From contig CP087208.1 of assembly GCA_020912385.1 (NCBI GenBank), positions 1,612,001-1,676,000 on the forward strand: 64,000 nucleotides of DNA, written 5' to 3'. The notes under the pieces are model-generated. The model did no database searches. It had not been told where the DNA came from and worked only from the letters and a program-made list of their open reading frames with translations. Made by a program: the position numbers and the translations under genes. This DNA is from Neofusicoccum parvum. Taxonomy: Eukaryota; Ascomycota; Dothideomycetes; Botryosphaeriales; Botryosphaeriaceae. Shown piece by piece: positions 35,026 through 46,822 of the stretch (positions are counted from its first letter, which is position 1; every line of letters begins with the position of its first letter).

Positions 35026-37144
35026 TGTTCCTTTGTTTTCTTCGCGGTGGAGGAAGCAAGACAAAGTTCAGGACTGCAGGTAGCACCAGGCGCGCGCCTT
35101 GTGAGGAGCCTGTCGTGGGGCTAGGGATGCGGAATATGAATGCTGGTGGTTGGGAACCCGAGGGCGCGGGCAGCTTCAAGTCATGGACGAACGGGCGCGG
35201 GCGCACTGGCTCTGGAGATAGCGGTGACGATGGCATCTCCACAGTAACCGAGCGAGCGAGAGCGCACGCTGATCTGCGCGCCCCAGCGACCAGCCCAACG
35301 CCAGCCACCACCAAGACCGCGCCGACCTGAAACGCCGCCGTGGACGGCCGCAGCCACCGCAAAGGCAGCCTCTGCTGCTGCTGCAAACACCATGGACAGC
35401 CCGGCGACGGCCCCGAACTGTTGCTGCGGGAGCGGTACCTGCAGTAGCCGGCGATGCAATCAGGTTTGCGGCCTCCAGCCAGCCATACGGCCCATTGGAC
35501 CCCGAGCGCGCCACGTCTGGCGCTGCTAGACATTTTTTGCAGCCCGACAGGCATCAGCCGTGTTGTCGCGCTGCCTGTCGCGGCCTAGCTCCAGCGCGCA
35601 GCCAGGGTCAGCCCAACCTAAAGTCGCGTATGCTCGCTCCTAAGATGGCGCTCGCTCGGCCTGGCAGCCATGGGCAACGTGCACTGAGCGCCGGCGATAT
35701 TTTCAGCCTCGTTCGCGGCCGATATTTGTGTCATTGGGCGCGCGTCCCCGAGCCCGACGAGAGCGCACTCTATCGCGGCAGGCGCCTGCAGCTGCCGTCG
35801 CGTCATTCCCGCAGCTGCTGCCCCGCTCACCGCCCGGCAGATAAGCTACCCCGGCCAACACCAAGTGGGCCACCACCGTCATGTGCTTGGCCGGCGGAGA
35901 TCCGCCGACGGAAACACGCCGATTGCTCCACCGCGTGACTCGCCCGGAAGCCTTCGACAGCCTTGTTCGATGGCCAAAAGCGCTAGCGATCCGGGTGCCG
36001 CTCGCCAGATCTGGCGCGCCTCGTTCTGAGAACGCATCGGCCCGCTGCGAACCACTGGACCTGGGAGTCCGGCGGTGATGTTAGATGGGACCACGTCGCG
36101 AGACCGAAGCACTCACGAGGCTCACACCCTCGCTGCAATATTCACCGCCTCCCATTGGCGTGGGTGCTTCTGCTCGAAAAGTAGATAGATGCACTACTCT
36201 GGAGGCAGCTCTGCGGCGATTGGCTGCAGACGGCAGTAGCCCAGGTCGCCGTTTCCTCACGCCACAGGCCTCTGAAACAGCGGTCGAAGATGTAGTCCCA
36301 TTGTGCGCCATTCACATGGCAACATTTACGTGATACTGACATTGTTCCCCTAAGCACTTCTGAGTATTCTGGTTGCTCTTTGAGACGTTGGATCCTACTT
36401 GTAGGCGGAGACGGACACCAGCTGGAGCACGTCGGCTTGTGCTGCGTTCTAGAAGCTCGCAGCTGGCAACGGGCTCGGGGCCCTTCAATCAGCGGTTGTG
36501 GAGCGACACGAGATCGGCAGCCCTTCATGGAGCTCATCTTGCCTTTTCATGCGTAGCGGATGGCCAAGGCGCAACAAAGCCATTGTGCCTCCACGACAAC
36601 CGCACCAGCACTACCGCGCTGAGCAACAGAGGGACGCGTCGACCTCGGAGGTGCTAGCAGACGCCGGCCTAATCCGTAGGGGTCCTCTTGTTCCCTTGGT
36701 CCCTCAAGCCACCCGCGCCTCCGCAAAACGAGTGGTGCAGAGGGCTGACGGCCGTTTTACCCGTGCGTTGCCCCGGGGACAGTCTCCGCCGCTGCAGGAC
36801 GCGGCCGGAGATGGCGTTCACGCACACTGTGTCACCTCGGGCCTGAGCAAATAAGATGCAATGATCGCCCTTATGCCGCGCGCAGTCCTGGCACGCCCAT
36901 GTTCGACATATTCCGCTTCAGTTGGCCGTCGCTGAGCCGGAGCCTGGTCGTGCTTGGGATTGCGCTCTCTGCCTCGTCGCTCTCCCATTGGCGCGGGTGG
37001 CGGATAGGCTTCGCGCAAATCTCGCTACTAGCGCTCGGCGGCCTGCTATCGCCGCGTGCTCCAGCGCAATCCTCAACGCCTCTCCCACAGCTCCACTCGA
37101 AACATGCCGTGGACGAGCAGCTCTTGACTGAGCTTGCCGAGATC
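35026..37144. other. Divergent intergenic region, kinase / unnamed Ser-rich protein
   Basis: About 2.1 kb of GC-rich sequence between divergent genes. A near-perfect 18-nt repeat with a core CCATTGGCG (inverse CCAAT box) occurs at 36149-36166 and 36982-36999. The frame of the downstream gene extends back to 36899, but that part looks non-coding. Confidence 0.55.
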
Positions 37145-39064
37145 ATGGACCCTCAGAGCTCGCCCCGCGCTCCGGCCGCGCGTCACCGTTCCGTGGAATC
37201 TGTGCGCGCGCAGCGCTGCGATCGCGACGCCGACCTCACGGCCTCAGGGGGCCCACTCCCACGAGCCAATTCCTCATTCAGCATGCCTCCTCCGCCGCGT
37301 CCAAATCCCCGGGGGCACCACCACTCTCATTCCTCCGCCAGCTCCTTCGTCTCCGACACAACCACGCTCTCTCACCCGTCGCCAATGCCCAACCACGCTC
37401 GCTCCATGTCGCATGCCGACGCGACCAGCCGCCAGAACAAACGTCTCTCCCTCAATTTTCCCGTTCCCGTGCAACCCGCCTCGCCTGCCCAAATTCCCAC
37501 GCCGCGCCGCTCTCGCCCAGCCTCGTGGGTTGGCACCAGTCCGGTGCGCCCCGAGTCCTTCCAGCCTTCCCTAGCCTCCCCTCCGCCCGACGGCAATTTC
37601 TTCACGGCGCTGGCCGCCCAGGAACGACGCGTTTTGGAATTGAAGGAGGAGCTCGCAAAAGCCGAAGACCGCCTCAAGGACTTGAAGAAACAATGGGCCA
37701 ACCAGGAGGCTGCGCGCAAGGGGCAGAAGGAAGGATACGGCTTCCATCCACTGCAGCCGCTCAACACCAACCTCGCGAACCTCGGCATCATTGACGATGA
37801 CCCAGATGGCCCCAGCTGGATGCAGAAGGAGATGGAGCGCAGGAGGGCTATCCTCCATGGCCAGCGCAGTTCCAATCGCAAGGTCTTCAGCGGATCGCGC
37901 CACACCCGAACCCTGTCCCTGCTGTCTCCTGACAAGACCACGCCCGACACTTCGTTCCCCAAACAGATCGAGAGAAGGGTAGACGATGCCCCAACTAGCT
38001 TACCCATTCGTGGGCGTTCCTCCACCACACCGGATATCACAAATGAGTCTGCCGAGCAAGCAGATCAGCAAGAGGCGCTTATGCGCACTGGAAAGCAGAT
38101 GGCATCGGACTTCAAGGACGGTCTGTGGACATTCCTTGAGGACTTGCGCCAGGCTACTGTAGGCGACGAGGCTATCAACGGCACTCCTACTCGTGCTGGT
38201 TCCCAGGTTCGCCGTCAGCCCAGTGGAGCGAACATCGGCTCCAGCTCGGCGACCAGCTTGGGACGTTCCAAGAGCATGGGCCATTCGCGCAGCAGACCAA
38301 AGTCGCTACAGCCTTCTGGTGATGGCTCCACGCTGATAGATATTGAAACCGATTTTTGGAAAGAGCACGGGATCGAAGCGCCCAAGCCCGTTGTTGTCAA
38401 GCCGACCAAATCCAACACGACGCCGCAGAAGCTGCGGAGTCAGGCCAGCCAAAGCTTCGAAGAAAGCTGGGAAGATTGGGACACGCCGAACAATAACGAC
38501 AAGTTTGTCCCCGGCCACTCGAGCACCAACAGCTCCGTCTCTGAAGGCCGGGATTCTCAGTGCTCTGACGGCAGCAGTCCGCGGACCAGTACTAGGTACG
38601 TAACAAAACAAGGCCAGGTATGTCAAGTTCAGGTTATCGAGGGTCAGGCTCCACACAGTAAACTCCAATGCTGTGATCGAAGCATCACAGCGGAGAAAGC
38701 ACCCGTCACTCAAGCTTGAACTTGTGGCCTATTCCAGTTCTCCCCTTCCTGCATCTCATTTCAAGATACACAATGGGCGCCGTCAGTTCGCTTACTCTCC
38801 TAAAATAGCTCGGTTCCCGGACTAGCACATCTCGATCTCGGCAAGGTGAGAGAGGCGAAGCGTTCGTCGACGGGTCCGTCCTCTCCGTGGCACGCCCTCA
38901 GCAAGCTCTCACCTAGCAACGTCAAGCGCGCCGCCTCCAATTTCATGGACGAGTGGGAGAAGAGCATTTCCTCGCCGACCGAGGGCTCCATGGCGGAGGC
39001 TGAGGCCCTGCAGGAGTACATCGACGCCATGGCGTCTCCAGCCAAGGACAGCAAAGCTGAATGA
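37145..39064 (+). CDS. Unnamed Ser/Pro-rich coiled-coil protein
   Basis: The model is join(37145..38595,38809..39064), 568 residues. The 213-nt intron (GTACGT...TAG) is long for this window, and a small exon inside it cannot be excluded. The protein is Ser/Pro-rich to residue 150, then has a charged heptad-like coiled coil (AAQERRVLELKEELAKAEDRL region, about 160-195). Conserved-looking blocks follow: GFHPLQPLNTNLANLGIIDD, SWMQKEMERRRAIL, and KQMASDFKDGLWTFLEDLRQ, which looks amphipathic. The C-terminus has FMDEWEKSIS and an acidic helix. I recognise this as a conserved fungal type but cannot assign a function. The start at 37145 (ATCATGG) is preferred over 36899. Confidence 0.72.
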
Positions 39065-40267
39065 ATCAACGCCCCATCGCCTCCGAATCTTTCATGATTG
39101 CGGTATTCCGTTCATTTTCCATTCGGGGTTGGCTGTTTTGTTTCTCTCTTTCGGCGCTGATCACACGCGATGACCGTTCATTTCTTTAAGGGCGGTTGAA
39201 ACGTGTTTATGATGATTGATGGCTTTCCTTGTTTTCCTTCTTCTCGAAAGAAAGAATTATACTGTAGAGGAAACGGTAGTTTTTTCTTCTGCTGCCTTCA
39301 TCACTTAACTTCTAAACTTTTGTTAAAAAAGACGACATGATGTTTTGCCTTTCGGTAGGAGGACGATGATTTGCAGGAGTATGCGTTTTGTGTTTTATGT
39401 TGATATTCGGGAACGGACGAGGACTTTGGCTTCGTGTACATACAGATTGAATTGCTTGTTCAAGGGGGTGCGAGATGATGAAAATGAGGTTGGTAGGCGT
39501 TGAACGATGAATGGAAGGGTGGGTGGGCGATGGTATACGAATCGCGCAAATTGGATGTTTGTTGGTATTATTGAATCTTAGCTTGGCTTTCTCACGGCAG
39601 GATGTGATCTCACGGCATGTTTGAAGAGTCTTAAAGCACATCTAAAGTCGGTAACATTGATTTTACAAAAACATATCTAGCCATGAACGCTTAGAGACTT
39701 GTATCGTCTTCTAATTCGCACTGCATATATGTTTTTATTGTGAAGCGCAGCGTGAAGTAGGAGCCGAGTCCTATAGTTGGGGCCCCTTTTCGCTAGACAT
39801 CTATGTTGAACAAGAAGCTTGGAGATACGATCAGTAGCCTTAGCTGAAAGCCCGCATTATCAGCTCAATTGGGATATTCTTACTAGAACTACACTTCTCA
39901 TGAATATTGATGGTGAGTGTTTTTTGAGTGGTCCGAGCTGGCGAGCTATTCAATAACATATCTACGCGGAAAATGATACAAAAGAAAGCCGAGTACCTCA
40001 TATACATAGAACGCTTTCTTGGACGAATGAGGGCTGTGTGCTTCAGTAATCCATCTTAGACAATTTAATTGTCTCATTAAATCAGCTCGAACGGCCTTCT
40101 ACAGTTCATAATCAGATGGCACAAGTCTAGTATTTTTTTTTTTCATTTCATAGTAAGGAATGACGTAATATATGGATTTGGAGGGAGTGAGGCCAAAGAG
40201 AGAAGAAATGAGCCCCGCTCACCCGAGATGCTCAAAGAAACAATCAAAACACCTTATCTTTACCTTC
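39065..40267. other. AT-rich intergenic region
   Basis: Marks the left edge of an AT-richer segment. It begins with the 3' UTR of the preceding gene. Poly-T at about 40133-40143. No coding frame of note and no terminal repeats seen. Confidence 0.5.
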
Positions 40268-41162
40268 TTACAACACTCTTACCGTCATATCACTCCCCTG
40301 CCAATTTCCATAACCTGCACTCCTATGCCGCTGCATCGCCACATTATTGCTTACCCTCCTCAACGCCGTCGCTCTTTTCTTCACCCCACCACCCACCGCT
40401 CCATCCAACAACCCAACAGCTCCCTCTTTCCCGCTGCCATAGCGCACCGCCGTCAACGAAAAAGTCTCTGGCACCTTCCACCCAACATCATCCTCGTTAT
40501 CCACTTTGGTTGGCCACTTATCCACTGGCATCGGCTTTCTCTCGCTCCAAGCGCGCTGACGGCCACACATGCGCGCCAGGCCTGCAAACAGCTCGTGGAA
40601 GCGCTCTCTATCCGCACCGCCGGCACTACTCCACCCACCCGCGCGCGCAACACACCTCCGAGCCTCTTCCAGCTGCGTCACGGCCACCCTCGCACCCTCC
40701 TCCACGCCCTTCACCGACCCGTCATCCCAGTCCTCTCCCGCACCGGCGCCCACCAGCCTCGCCAACACGTTCTCATGCAGCTGCAGCGCCTCCGCACACC
40801 TGCCGTGGGAAGTGTAGAGCGCAGACAGCAGCGCCGTAAAGTCCAGCGTGGCCTCATCCAACGGTCCGCAGACGCGCTCGAGGTTGTACCTGACGTCCTC
40901 GGCGAGGGCGACGGCGTCGTCGACGCCGCCCCTGGCGGCGTGCGTCTCGATCAGGCGGCGGGCGATGGCCAGCACCAGCGGCGTCGACCAGGTGCGGTGG
41001 ACGGCGCGCGACGACCATGCCGCGAATGCCGTTCATTCCGTTCATGTTGCTCATGCCATTGCTAACTGATAGTTTGTGGAATTTCTTGGTTGATTCATGT
41101 TTCTTCGAATCCGCGTCGAAGTGAATCGACTGTACTGCTGGTGCGCTCATATTGAGGTCCAT
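40268..41162 (-). pseudogene. TPR-type protein gene, apparently frameshifted
   Basis: The 3' part (40268 to about 41010, minus) encodes about 245 residues with a clear tetratricopeptide-like block: AVALAEDVRYNLERVCGPLD, then ATLDFTALLSALYTSHGRCA and EALQLHENVLARL, ending in a Trp/Pro-containing tail. This frame has no ATG near its start and is closed upstream by a TGA at about 41041. An ATG-led frame from 41162 (MDLNMSAPAVQSIHFDADS) runs into the same place one base out of phase. No GT/AG pair can join them, because no AG lies between the last upstream stop and the TPR block. This suggests a one-base indel, either a real lesion or an assembly error. It lies in AT-rich accessory sequence. Confidence 0.5.
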
Positions 41163-42542
41163 TGAGGAAGGTGCTGGAAGAGATGCGTTTGCTATGACTG
41201 TCTTTGGTGCCTTATGATTCTTAGGGAATAGGCTAGACAGTTAGAATGATGGGACAGCTGGTATCTATTAAGGGTTATGTCAGGAAACATACGCGTTTTC
41301 TCCCCAGGCGCTGCAATTTTATGGTGCAATTAAATTCTAAGATCGGGTTGAAATGACTAACTGAAGTCTTGAGCCACTTTTGATCATGCTTCTAACACAG
41401 ACAGTAGAAGAGAGAGGGATGCATAAGTAGAGTAGACTAGACGGCAGATACTCCCAGCTCTCAGCTGTCGACGCTGGCTGGTTAATTGACGGAATGGATC
41501 CAACGATAATGATATGGGTCTATCAAGGAGGGATAGCTAGACGATATCCATCGCAAGCAGAGCCGTACCTGTGGTAGCGTGCGATAGCCTTCAGCTCGCA
41601 GCTATCGCGCGGCAATTTCAGGCCTGTCTAGGCCTTTTCAATAGAGTTTCAGACTGTAGACCACAATCTACTCTATATTTTCTTGATGATTGCCTCATGA
41701 TAGACTCTCTTCTCGATGTACTCAAATCTAATAAGGAATTTCCAGTAGATAGACTTCACACTTTCAGTACGGTAAGCAACAGGAAGCAAGTCAAATCATC
41801 CGCAATGATCAAATAGCACTGCTGCAGGGACGTCCGTTTTCGGTGTTGGGTTCTTCAGCCGCACCCAACCCTCTCAGTCATTAAGGGAAAATACCTCTGC
41901 ACTCCATTTCCGCAAGCAGGCTACATATCAGCATACACCCTCAAGTAGCCATCTGCATTCATCATCTTTTCTTCTGAAAGCTATAATTGAGAGGTTTTGC
42001 TGGGGTTATCACCGCCCCTCGGCAAACTTTCCCGTGACGAAGATTGCTGTGTTGGGTACTCTTGGCAAAGGGATAATGACGCAGTCATGCCGACGTTTGG
42101 CAGCAACAGGTTTTAAGCGCTAGGCATAGGCGATGGCCTAGTAGGATATCACACGGTTCCGTAAGTAGAATTGCCTCGTTATCTCCTCTCGTGCGGGCCT
42201 TGTCCCTACCCTTCCCACCTCTGAGCACTAGCACAAATTTAGACAATCGGTTACACCATGGTGTTTATTAGCACCTCCCCGAGCTGGTAAAAAAAAGTCC
42301 TTTTCTCGACTTACCCTACATAGGCAGATACAGTAGCGAAGGAAGAAAGAACCGACCTTGGGTGATGGGCGACAGCATGTGTTGGCTTTCCCATCCATAT
42401 CACTGATTTGAAAGAGACTTATGTAATATTACCTCTTGATTCAATATTATAGCGGTGCAGAAATACCTTCTAGGTGTTTTATTTAAAACTGCCTAAGAAG
42501 ACCATCAGAAATTACGTTTTGCATATATAAATCAAAACTCGA
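41163..42542. other. AT-rich intergenic region
   Basis: 1.4 kb of AT-rich DNA with many TA dinucleotides, consistent with old decayed sequence. One 81-codon frame (41571-41816, plus) has no recognisable family. No inverted or long terminal repeats were found by eye. Confidence 0.45.
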
Positions 42543-43541
42543 CTACGGTTTCCAGAATTTCCACCATTTTAATCGGGTATGGCAATAGCTACACTTCCAT
42601 TTGATCCGGGAAACTAAGCGCCTCTGTCGCAAAGTGTTGCAGTACGAGCACCTCATATCCGCACCTGATGGTGTAGGCTCTGTTGGCGTGCATCTGGTAC
42701 CATCTCGCCACTGTTTGTGGTACTGGTCATCTGGGGGGATTTGCTCAATCATAAGCCGCTTTAGTTCATGTCTTGGGACTGCATGCACCCCAGTGCGCTG
42801 TACCCCGGTGTGTGGAATAGTGATGCGGATATCTGCAGGTGTTTCCAAAGCCACGATAAGCTCGATGTAGTCGAGGTACCAGAACAGTCTACGAGGGCAC
42901 TGTTCGTCCATATACTGATCCGCGAGCTGTATATGCAAAGAGAGTAGGCCTCGTAGCCTGGCCATCGCCGCCCAAACATCTTCCCATGTGGATCTGTGGA
43001 ATGGAGGGAGAAATCCAATATGGTCATCAGGGTAGAGGAGTTGCCGAAATAAATAAGAAAGGTTGACAAAGTGTATCTGATCAATGCGTGTGGGAGGGAT
43101 TGTGGCGATGAAGTCCAGAAAAGTGAATAGATCCGCGAAGCCAAAGGTATTGGTGGAGTAGAGCAAGCCGGCAGCCTCGCTGTAAATTCTCCTGCAAGTT
43201 ATCAGGAGTGGCAAGAGCGTCCCATTTGAGCGGAAGAAGCAAACCCATCCAGCTACGGATGGAACCTTCATTTCGTGTTCCCGGAGCATTTGTCTACGTG
43301 TCATGCATCCAGTACACGACTCGTCTCCGGAGCAGGTCACATGATGTATTCGCTTCTTGTAGGTGACAAGATGCAGGGTGCGGCCACCAATAGCTTCCTG
43401 GAAGATTGCGTTTCGAATCTCTGCGGGAAGTTGAAGCAAAGGCGCTTGAGCCTGATCAGATGTCATCTGTGTCGGAGTTATGGGTTCCGGGTGAGAGACA
43501 TGATGACGAGCGTGGAACTTTGTCTTGAATGCCTGGACCAT
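42543..43541 (-). CDS. F-box-like / DUF7730-type protein
   Basis: A single-exon frame of 332 residues. After a short N-terminus comes an F-box-like segment (LLQLPAEIRNAIFQEAIGG), then TLHLV, a CTGC pair (residues 73-76), and LLITCRRIYSEAAGLLYS, a block typical of this large Pezizomycotina family. A Leu/Phe-rich middle (TFGFADLFTFLDFIATIPP) follows. The C-terminus holds two CxxC pairs (CSYC...CSYC) separated by about 20 basic residues, a possible zinc ribbon. Family members are numerous, variable and mostly of unknown function, often in accessory regions, as here. GC3 is clearly lower than in the flanking housekeeping genes. The start could also be the internal Met at residue 26. Confidence 0.72.
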   Translation of the reverse strand: MVQAFKTKFHARHHVSHPEPITPTQMTSDQAQAPLLQLPAEIRNAIFQEAIGGRTLHLVTYKKRIHHVTCSGDESCTGCMTRRQMLREHEMKVPSVAGWVCFFRSNGTLLPLLITCRRIYSEAAGLLYSTNTFGFADLFTFLDFIATIPPTRIDQIHFVNLSYLFRQLLYPDDHIGFLPPFHRSTWEDVWAAMARLRGLLSLHIQLADQYMDEQCPRRLFWYLDYIELIVALETPADIRITIPHTGVQRTGVHAVPRHELKRLMIEQIPPDDQYHKQWRDGTRCTPTEPTPSGADMRCSYCNTLRQRRLVSRIKWKCSYCHTRLKWWKFWKP

Positions 43542-44520
43542 GAAATTGGGGTCGATGATAGGAGCAGGTCGTATTTTGATTGGAGCGGTTGATGCATTTC
43601 TCTCGGAAGTTAAAGGAGGAGTGAGTGGCCGGCGGTAGCGGTAGTCAGTTTTGTCCGGTGTAGCAAATTACGTCATTGTATGTTAGTCCATCTATAGTTA
43701 GCGCAAGAGGAGGCTATATAAGGGCACCTCCCCAACCCTCCTCTCAACAATATGCCAATCTTCTTGCTACCTTGCAAGATCATCCACTTTGCTACATCCG
43801 GTCGCTGCTGTTGGAGGAACTGGCAGCACTCCCTCTCATGCCGCCAACTGGTGGTAGTCGTGATCATTGTGGCAAAATCCGAAGGGAGGCTGGGGGCCTT
43901 TTTTCGGAGTGACGGAATTGGTGTTTTGGCAGAAAATGAGTGCGACGGTGATCACGATACAGATTGTGCTGTTGCCTAACTTGCTTAGTCATTGCGGCGT
44001 CAGCCAACGTGCAGCACGACGACCCCCAAGGTTGCAAAGGCATATGCAAGCCAATCTCACTACGGCCTACGGCTAGTGCAGAGAAAGAATACCAGATGGA
44101 CACCAACCTTCTTTTCTCCAACGTCATTTCCTCCTGTGAAACTATACCCGCTGTATCCGTGACCCAAGGAAAAGGTATGTCTATGTGTAGGGATCTTCTA
44201 TTGAAATGCTTCAATAAGCTTGCATGCGGTGGGCACAAATCTACCTAAATGAACTTTTATTGCACCTCGCTGGACCTATATAGCCCTGCAAATGCGCGTA
44301 GGCTTTGATCAAACCATCCAGACTCTCTATTTCTGGTTCCACACCTCGCTCTGGTATGGATTTGAATCTATCATGACTTTGAATTTTAGTAACGACTAAT
44401 AAGCAGACCACTGTAAGAGGGAAATGCTCAGCCCCAACGCTTAACAAGCGCGAGTCTCTTTTTTCCAATTCCTCATCCCCGGCAACGCATTCTCCCAGCC
44501 CGACGACCCTGCCTCCCAGA
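43542..44520. other. AT-rich intergenic region with a TATA-like box
   Basis: Contains a clean CTATATAAGG at about 43712-43721 on the plus strand, followed 30 nt later by pyrimidine-rich sequence and an ATG at 43752 opening a 75-codon frame. A second short Cys-rich frame lies at 43964-44248. Neither is supported as a gene. Confidence 0.4.
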
Positions 44521-46134
44521 CTAAATCCACCTCGGCGCCACCACCCTCCCCACGCAACTCAGTCCTCCCAAAGCCGCACTCACGCCTGTAAACACGATTA
44601 AAGCCCCGTACCCACTCCCGTATGCCCATCCAGCCTTCAACTCCCCAACGCTCACCAGCGCCTCGCTCAGCGGGCCAGAAACCACGTTCCCAATGCCCCT
44701 CCCCGCCGCGAGACACGCAAACACCATGCCCGGATCGACGGCGCCGCGCATGCGGACGGTCACATCGCGCATGATGCCGGGCCAGGTGCTGGTGAAGCTG
44801 CCGGCGAAGAGGCCGTAGAAGACGCAGAAGACGTAGAGCAGGGGCAGGCCGCTCGCGAAGCCCCACAGCAGGAAGACGCCGGCGGTGGCGCCGGCGGTCG
44901 AGACGAGGATGCAGGTGGTGACGGGCAGGCGGTCGACGACGAGGCCCATGAGCACGCAGCCGAAGACGGAGGCGACGTTGAACAGCACGACGGTCAGCGA
45001 GGCGAGCAGCGGCGACGCGCCCAGCACGGACCGCGCGTACGCCGGCAGGTAGATGTTGGGCAGGAAGAAGCCGAGCGCCTCGAGGATGTTGCCGGCCTGC
45101 AGCAGCGCGAACGGCGACCGGTACAGGAAGCGCAGGTTGAACGAGCGCTTGCGCGCCGCCTGCGAGATGGGGAGCCGCGGCTTGACGTAGAAGGTCAGCG
45201 GCGCGGTGAGGATGAAGCAGGCCACCGCCCAGATGCGGAGCGTGGTGGCGAAGCCCCATTTGTTGAGGAGCTCCTGCATGACGAGGGGAAGGACGACGCC
45301 GGAGAGGCCGGTGCCAGCCTGAGGCGTGTTAGCGAAGATCAGGGAAAGGGTGGGTGGTGGAGAAGCACTTACCCACATGATGCCGAAAGCAAGTCCCTTC
45401 CTCTTTGCAAACCATTCATCCATGTACAAGATGGTCGGTGAATAGGCTAAGCTCCCGCCCAGAGCGTAGAAAATACCCTGCGTTAAGATCAAGTGCGTCG
45501 TGGTCCGCGAGAAGCTGCTGAGCCCAAGCCCCAGGCACATGATTACGAGACCAATTCCAGTGGCATACCGCTTGAAGCGCGGAAAAGCCTGCAGCACGGC
45601 GAAGACGATGGGAAGATCCAGGTACATGATGCCCTGCAGGATGTGAAGTCAGTGGACCGAATGAAGCAGAGACGTAGCATGTGAATAGTACCATGGCCAT
45701 GGTGCCAATGACGGCAATATTCTTCTCGCCAATGAAGGGCTCGTGGGTGCTGTAATAATCCTGGAAGACGCCAAACGTAAAGGCAAAGCCTGTCTGGCGT
45801 TAAACACGTCCAATGGGTGGATTTGGGCATGGCGCTACACACCCCATACCAGAGCTTCGATCAGGAAGCACGCGGCCAGAAATAGCCAGGCATCTTTGCC
45901 GCCATCTACAGGCGGCAGCTGGGACTCGTAGCGGTCCACCAGCGATTCCGGCGGAGTCAAACCGGGCCCGGCTCGCTCGTCGGAATGATCGAGCTGCGAC
46001 AGGCGGTAGGCCTCGGAGGAGATAGTAGGATCGTCAAACATCTGGTGGCCATTGTTGTCCAGGTCGATGGCGCTTGACTTGTGGGAATTGAAGAGATCTG
46101 CGGCGCTAGAAGCGGCGGTGGAAGACGTGGCCAT
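44521..46134 (-). CDS. MFS transporter, monocarboxylate porter (MCT) type
   Basis: The model is complement(join(44521..45318,45373..45633,45692..45789,45843..46134)), 482 residues, with three introns of 53-58 nt. Residues 1-80 are a Ser/Asp-rich cytosolic tail. The MCT-type core shows FGVFQDYY in helix 1, then LGLGLSSFSRT and GGSLAYSPTILYMDEWFAKRKGLA, a block seen across fungal MCH/MCT proteins. Twelve helices are expected. Plant and animal members carry lactate or pyruvate with protons, while fungal ones often have other or unknown substrates (riboflavin, nicotinate). Substrate is not inferable. The PRISE-type gene downstream in the window is on the same strand but not obviously linked. Confidence 0.87.
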
Positions 46135-46822
46135 GGCGTGTTCAGCTTCCGGTGTCGTGAGGGCTGAAGGGAGGGCGCAGGAAGAAGTGCATCAGGAAAA
46201 CACCGCAGATTATATTGTGCCTCACCCGTCGGGACACTTGACGCAGGTACTGGAGCTTGAGTGGGCCGTGGCGTGCTAGTAAGCTCTGTAGGGCGCGGAC
46301 TACAAGTGCGCGGTGTAAGGCACGACATGCTTCCCCACCGAGCACCATTCGATCCGCGTTAAATCTTACTAAACAGAAATGCCTCTGGCACTCAAGTGAT
46401 TGGCCCGCTTAGCCGGGACATCCCCATTCGCTCCGAGAACGGCAGAGTCCCGCGCTCTCATTGGCTCATTCGAGTCAAATATTACGTGAGGTCGTCTGCT
46501 TATGGTCTTTCAGAGCGCACCACCTGCCAATCAGCCATCATGCGAGAACACTCTCTATCTTTGCATCGTATGGCTTCCATCCTCACAATTCTTATCGCCT
46601 CACATGCAAGAAGCTCTATTCCACTTGCTTGAGACCAAAGACCTGGAGTCAGCGGTTTCCAACACTTCATCTATGATTCTACACCAGGGGCCGGAGAGAC
46701 GTCTGCTCACGAATTGTGTAGTAGCAAAGCGTACTTTCCCACCTCACGTAGGCATACCTGTTTATCCACCGTACAACCAGAAAGCCGCCATCAAACCCAC
46801 GCCCGACCCACCAAGCCCGACC
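46135..46822. other. Intergenic region upstream of the MCT gene
   Basis: 688 bp. CCAAT boxes in minus orientation occur at about 46399 and 46457, upstream of the MCT start. A GCC-trinucleotide run near 46848 belongs to the Ala-rich C-terminus of the next gene. Confidence 0.5.

Noticed and set aside
36899..37144. N-terminal extension of the Ser-rich protein with a hydrophobic stretch resembling a signal anchor
   Set aside because: Composition does not match the rest of the protein and it overlaps the CCAAT-bearing promoter DNA; the Met at 37145 is the better start.
41571..41816. Possible retrotransposon fragment
   Set aside because: The short frame has a vaguely element-like feel, but no reverse transcriptase, integrase or terminal repeat could be recognised.
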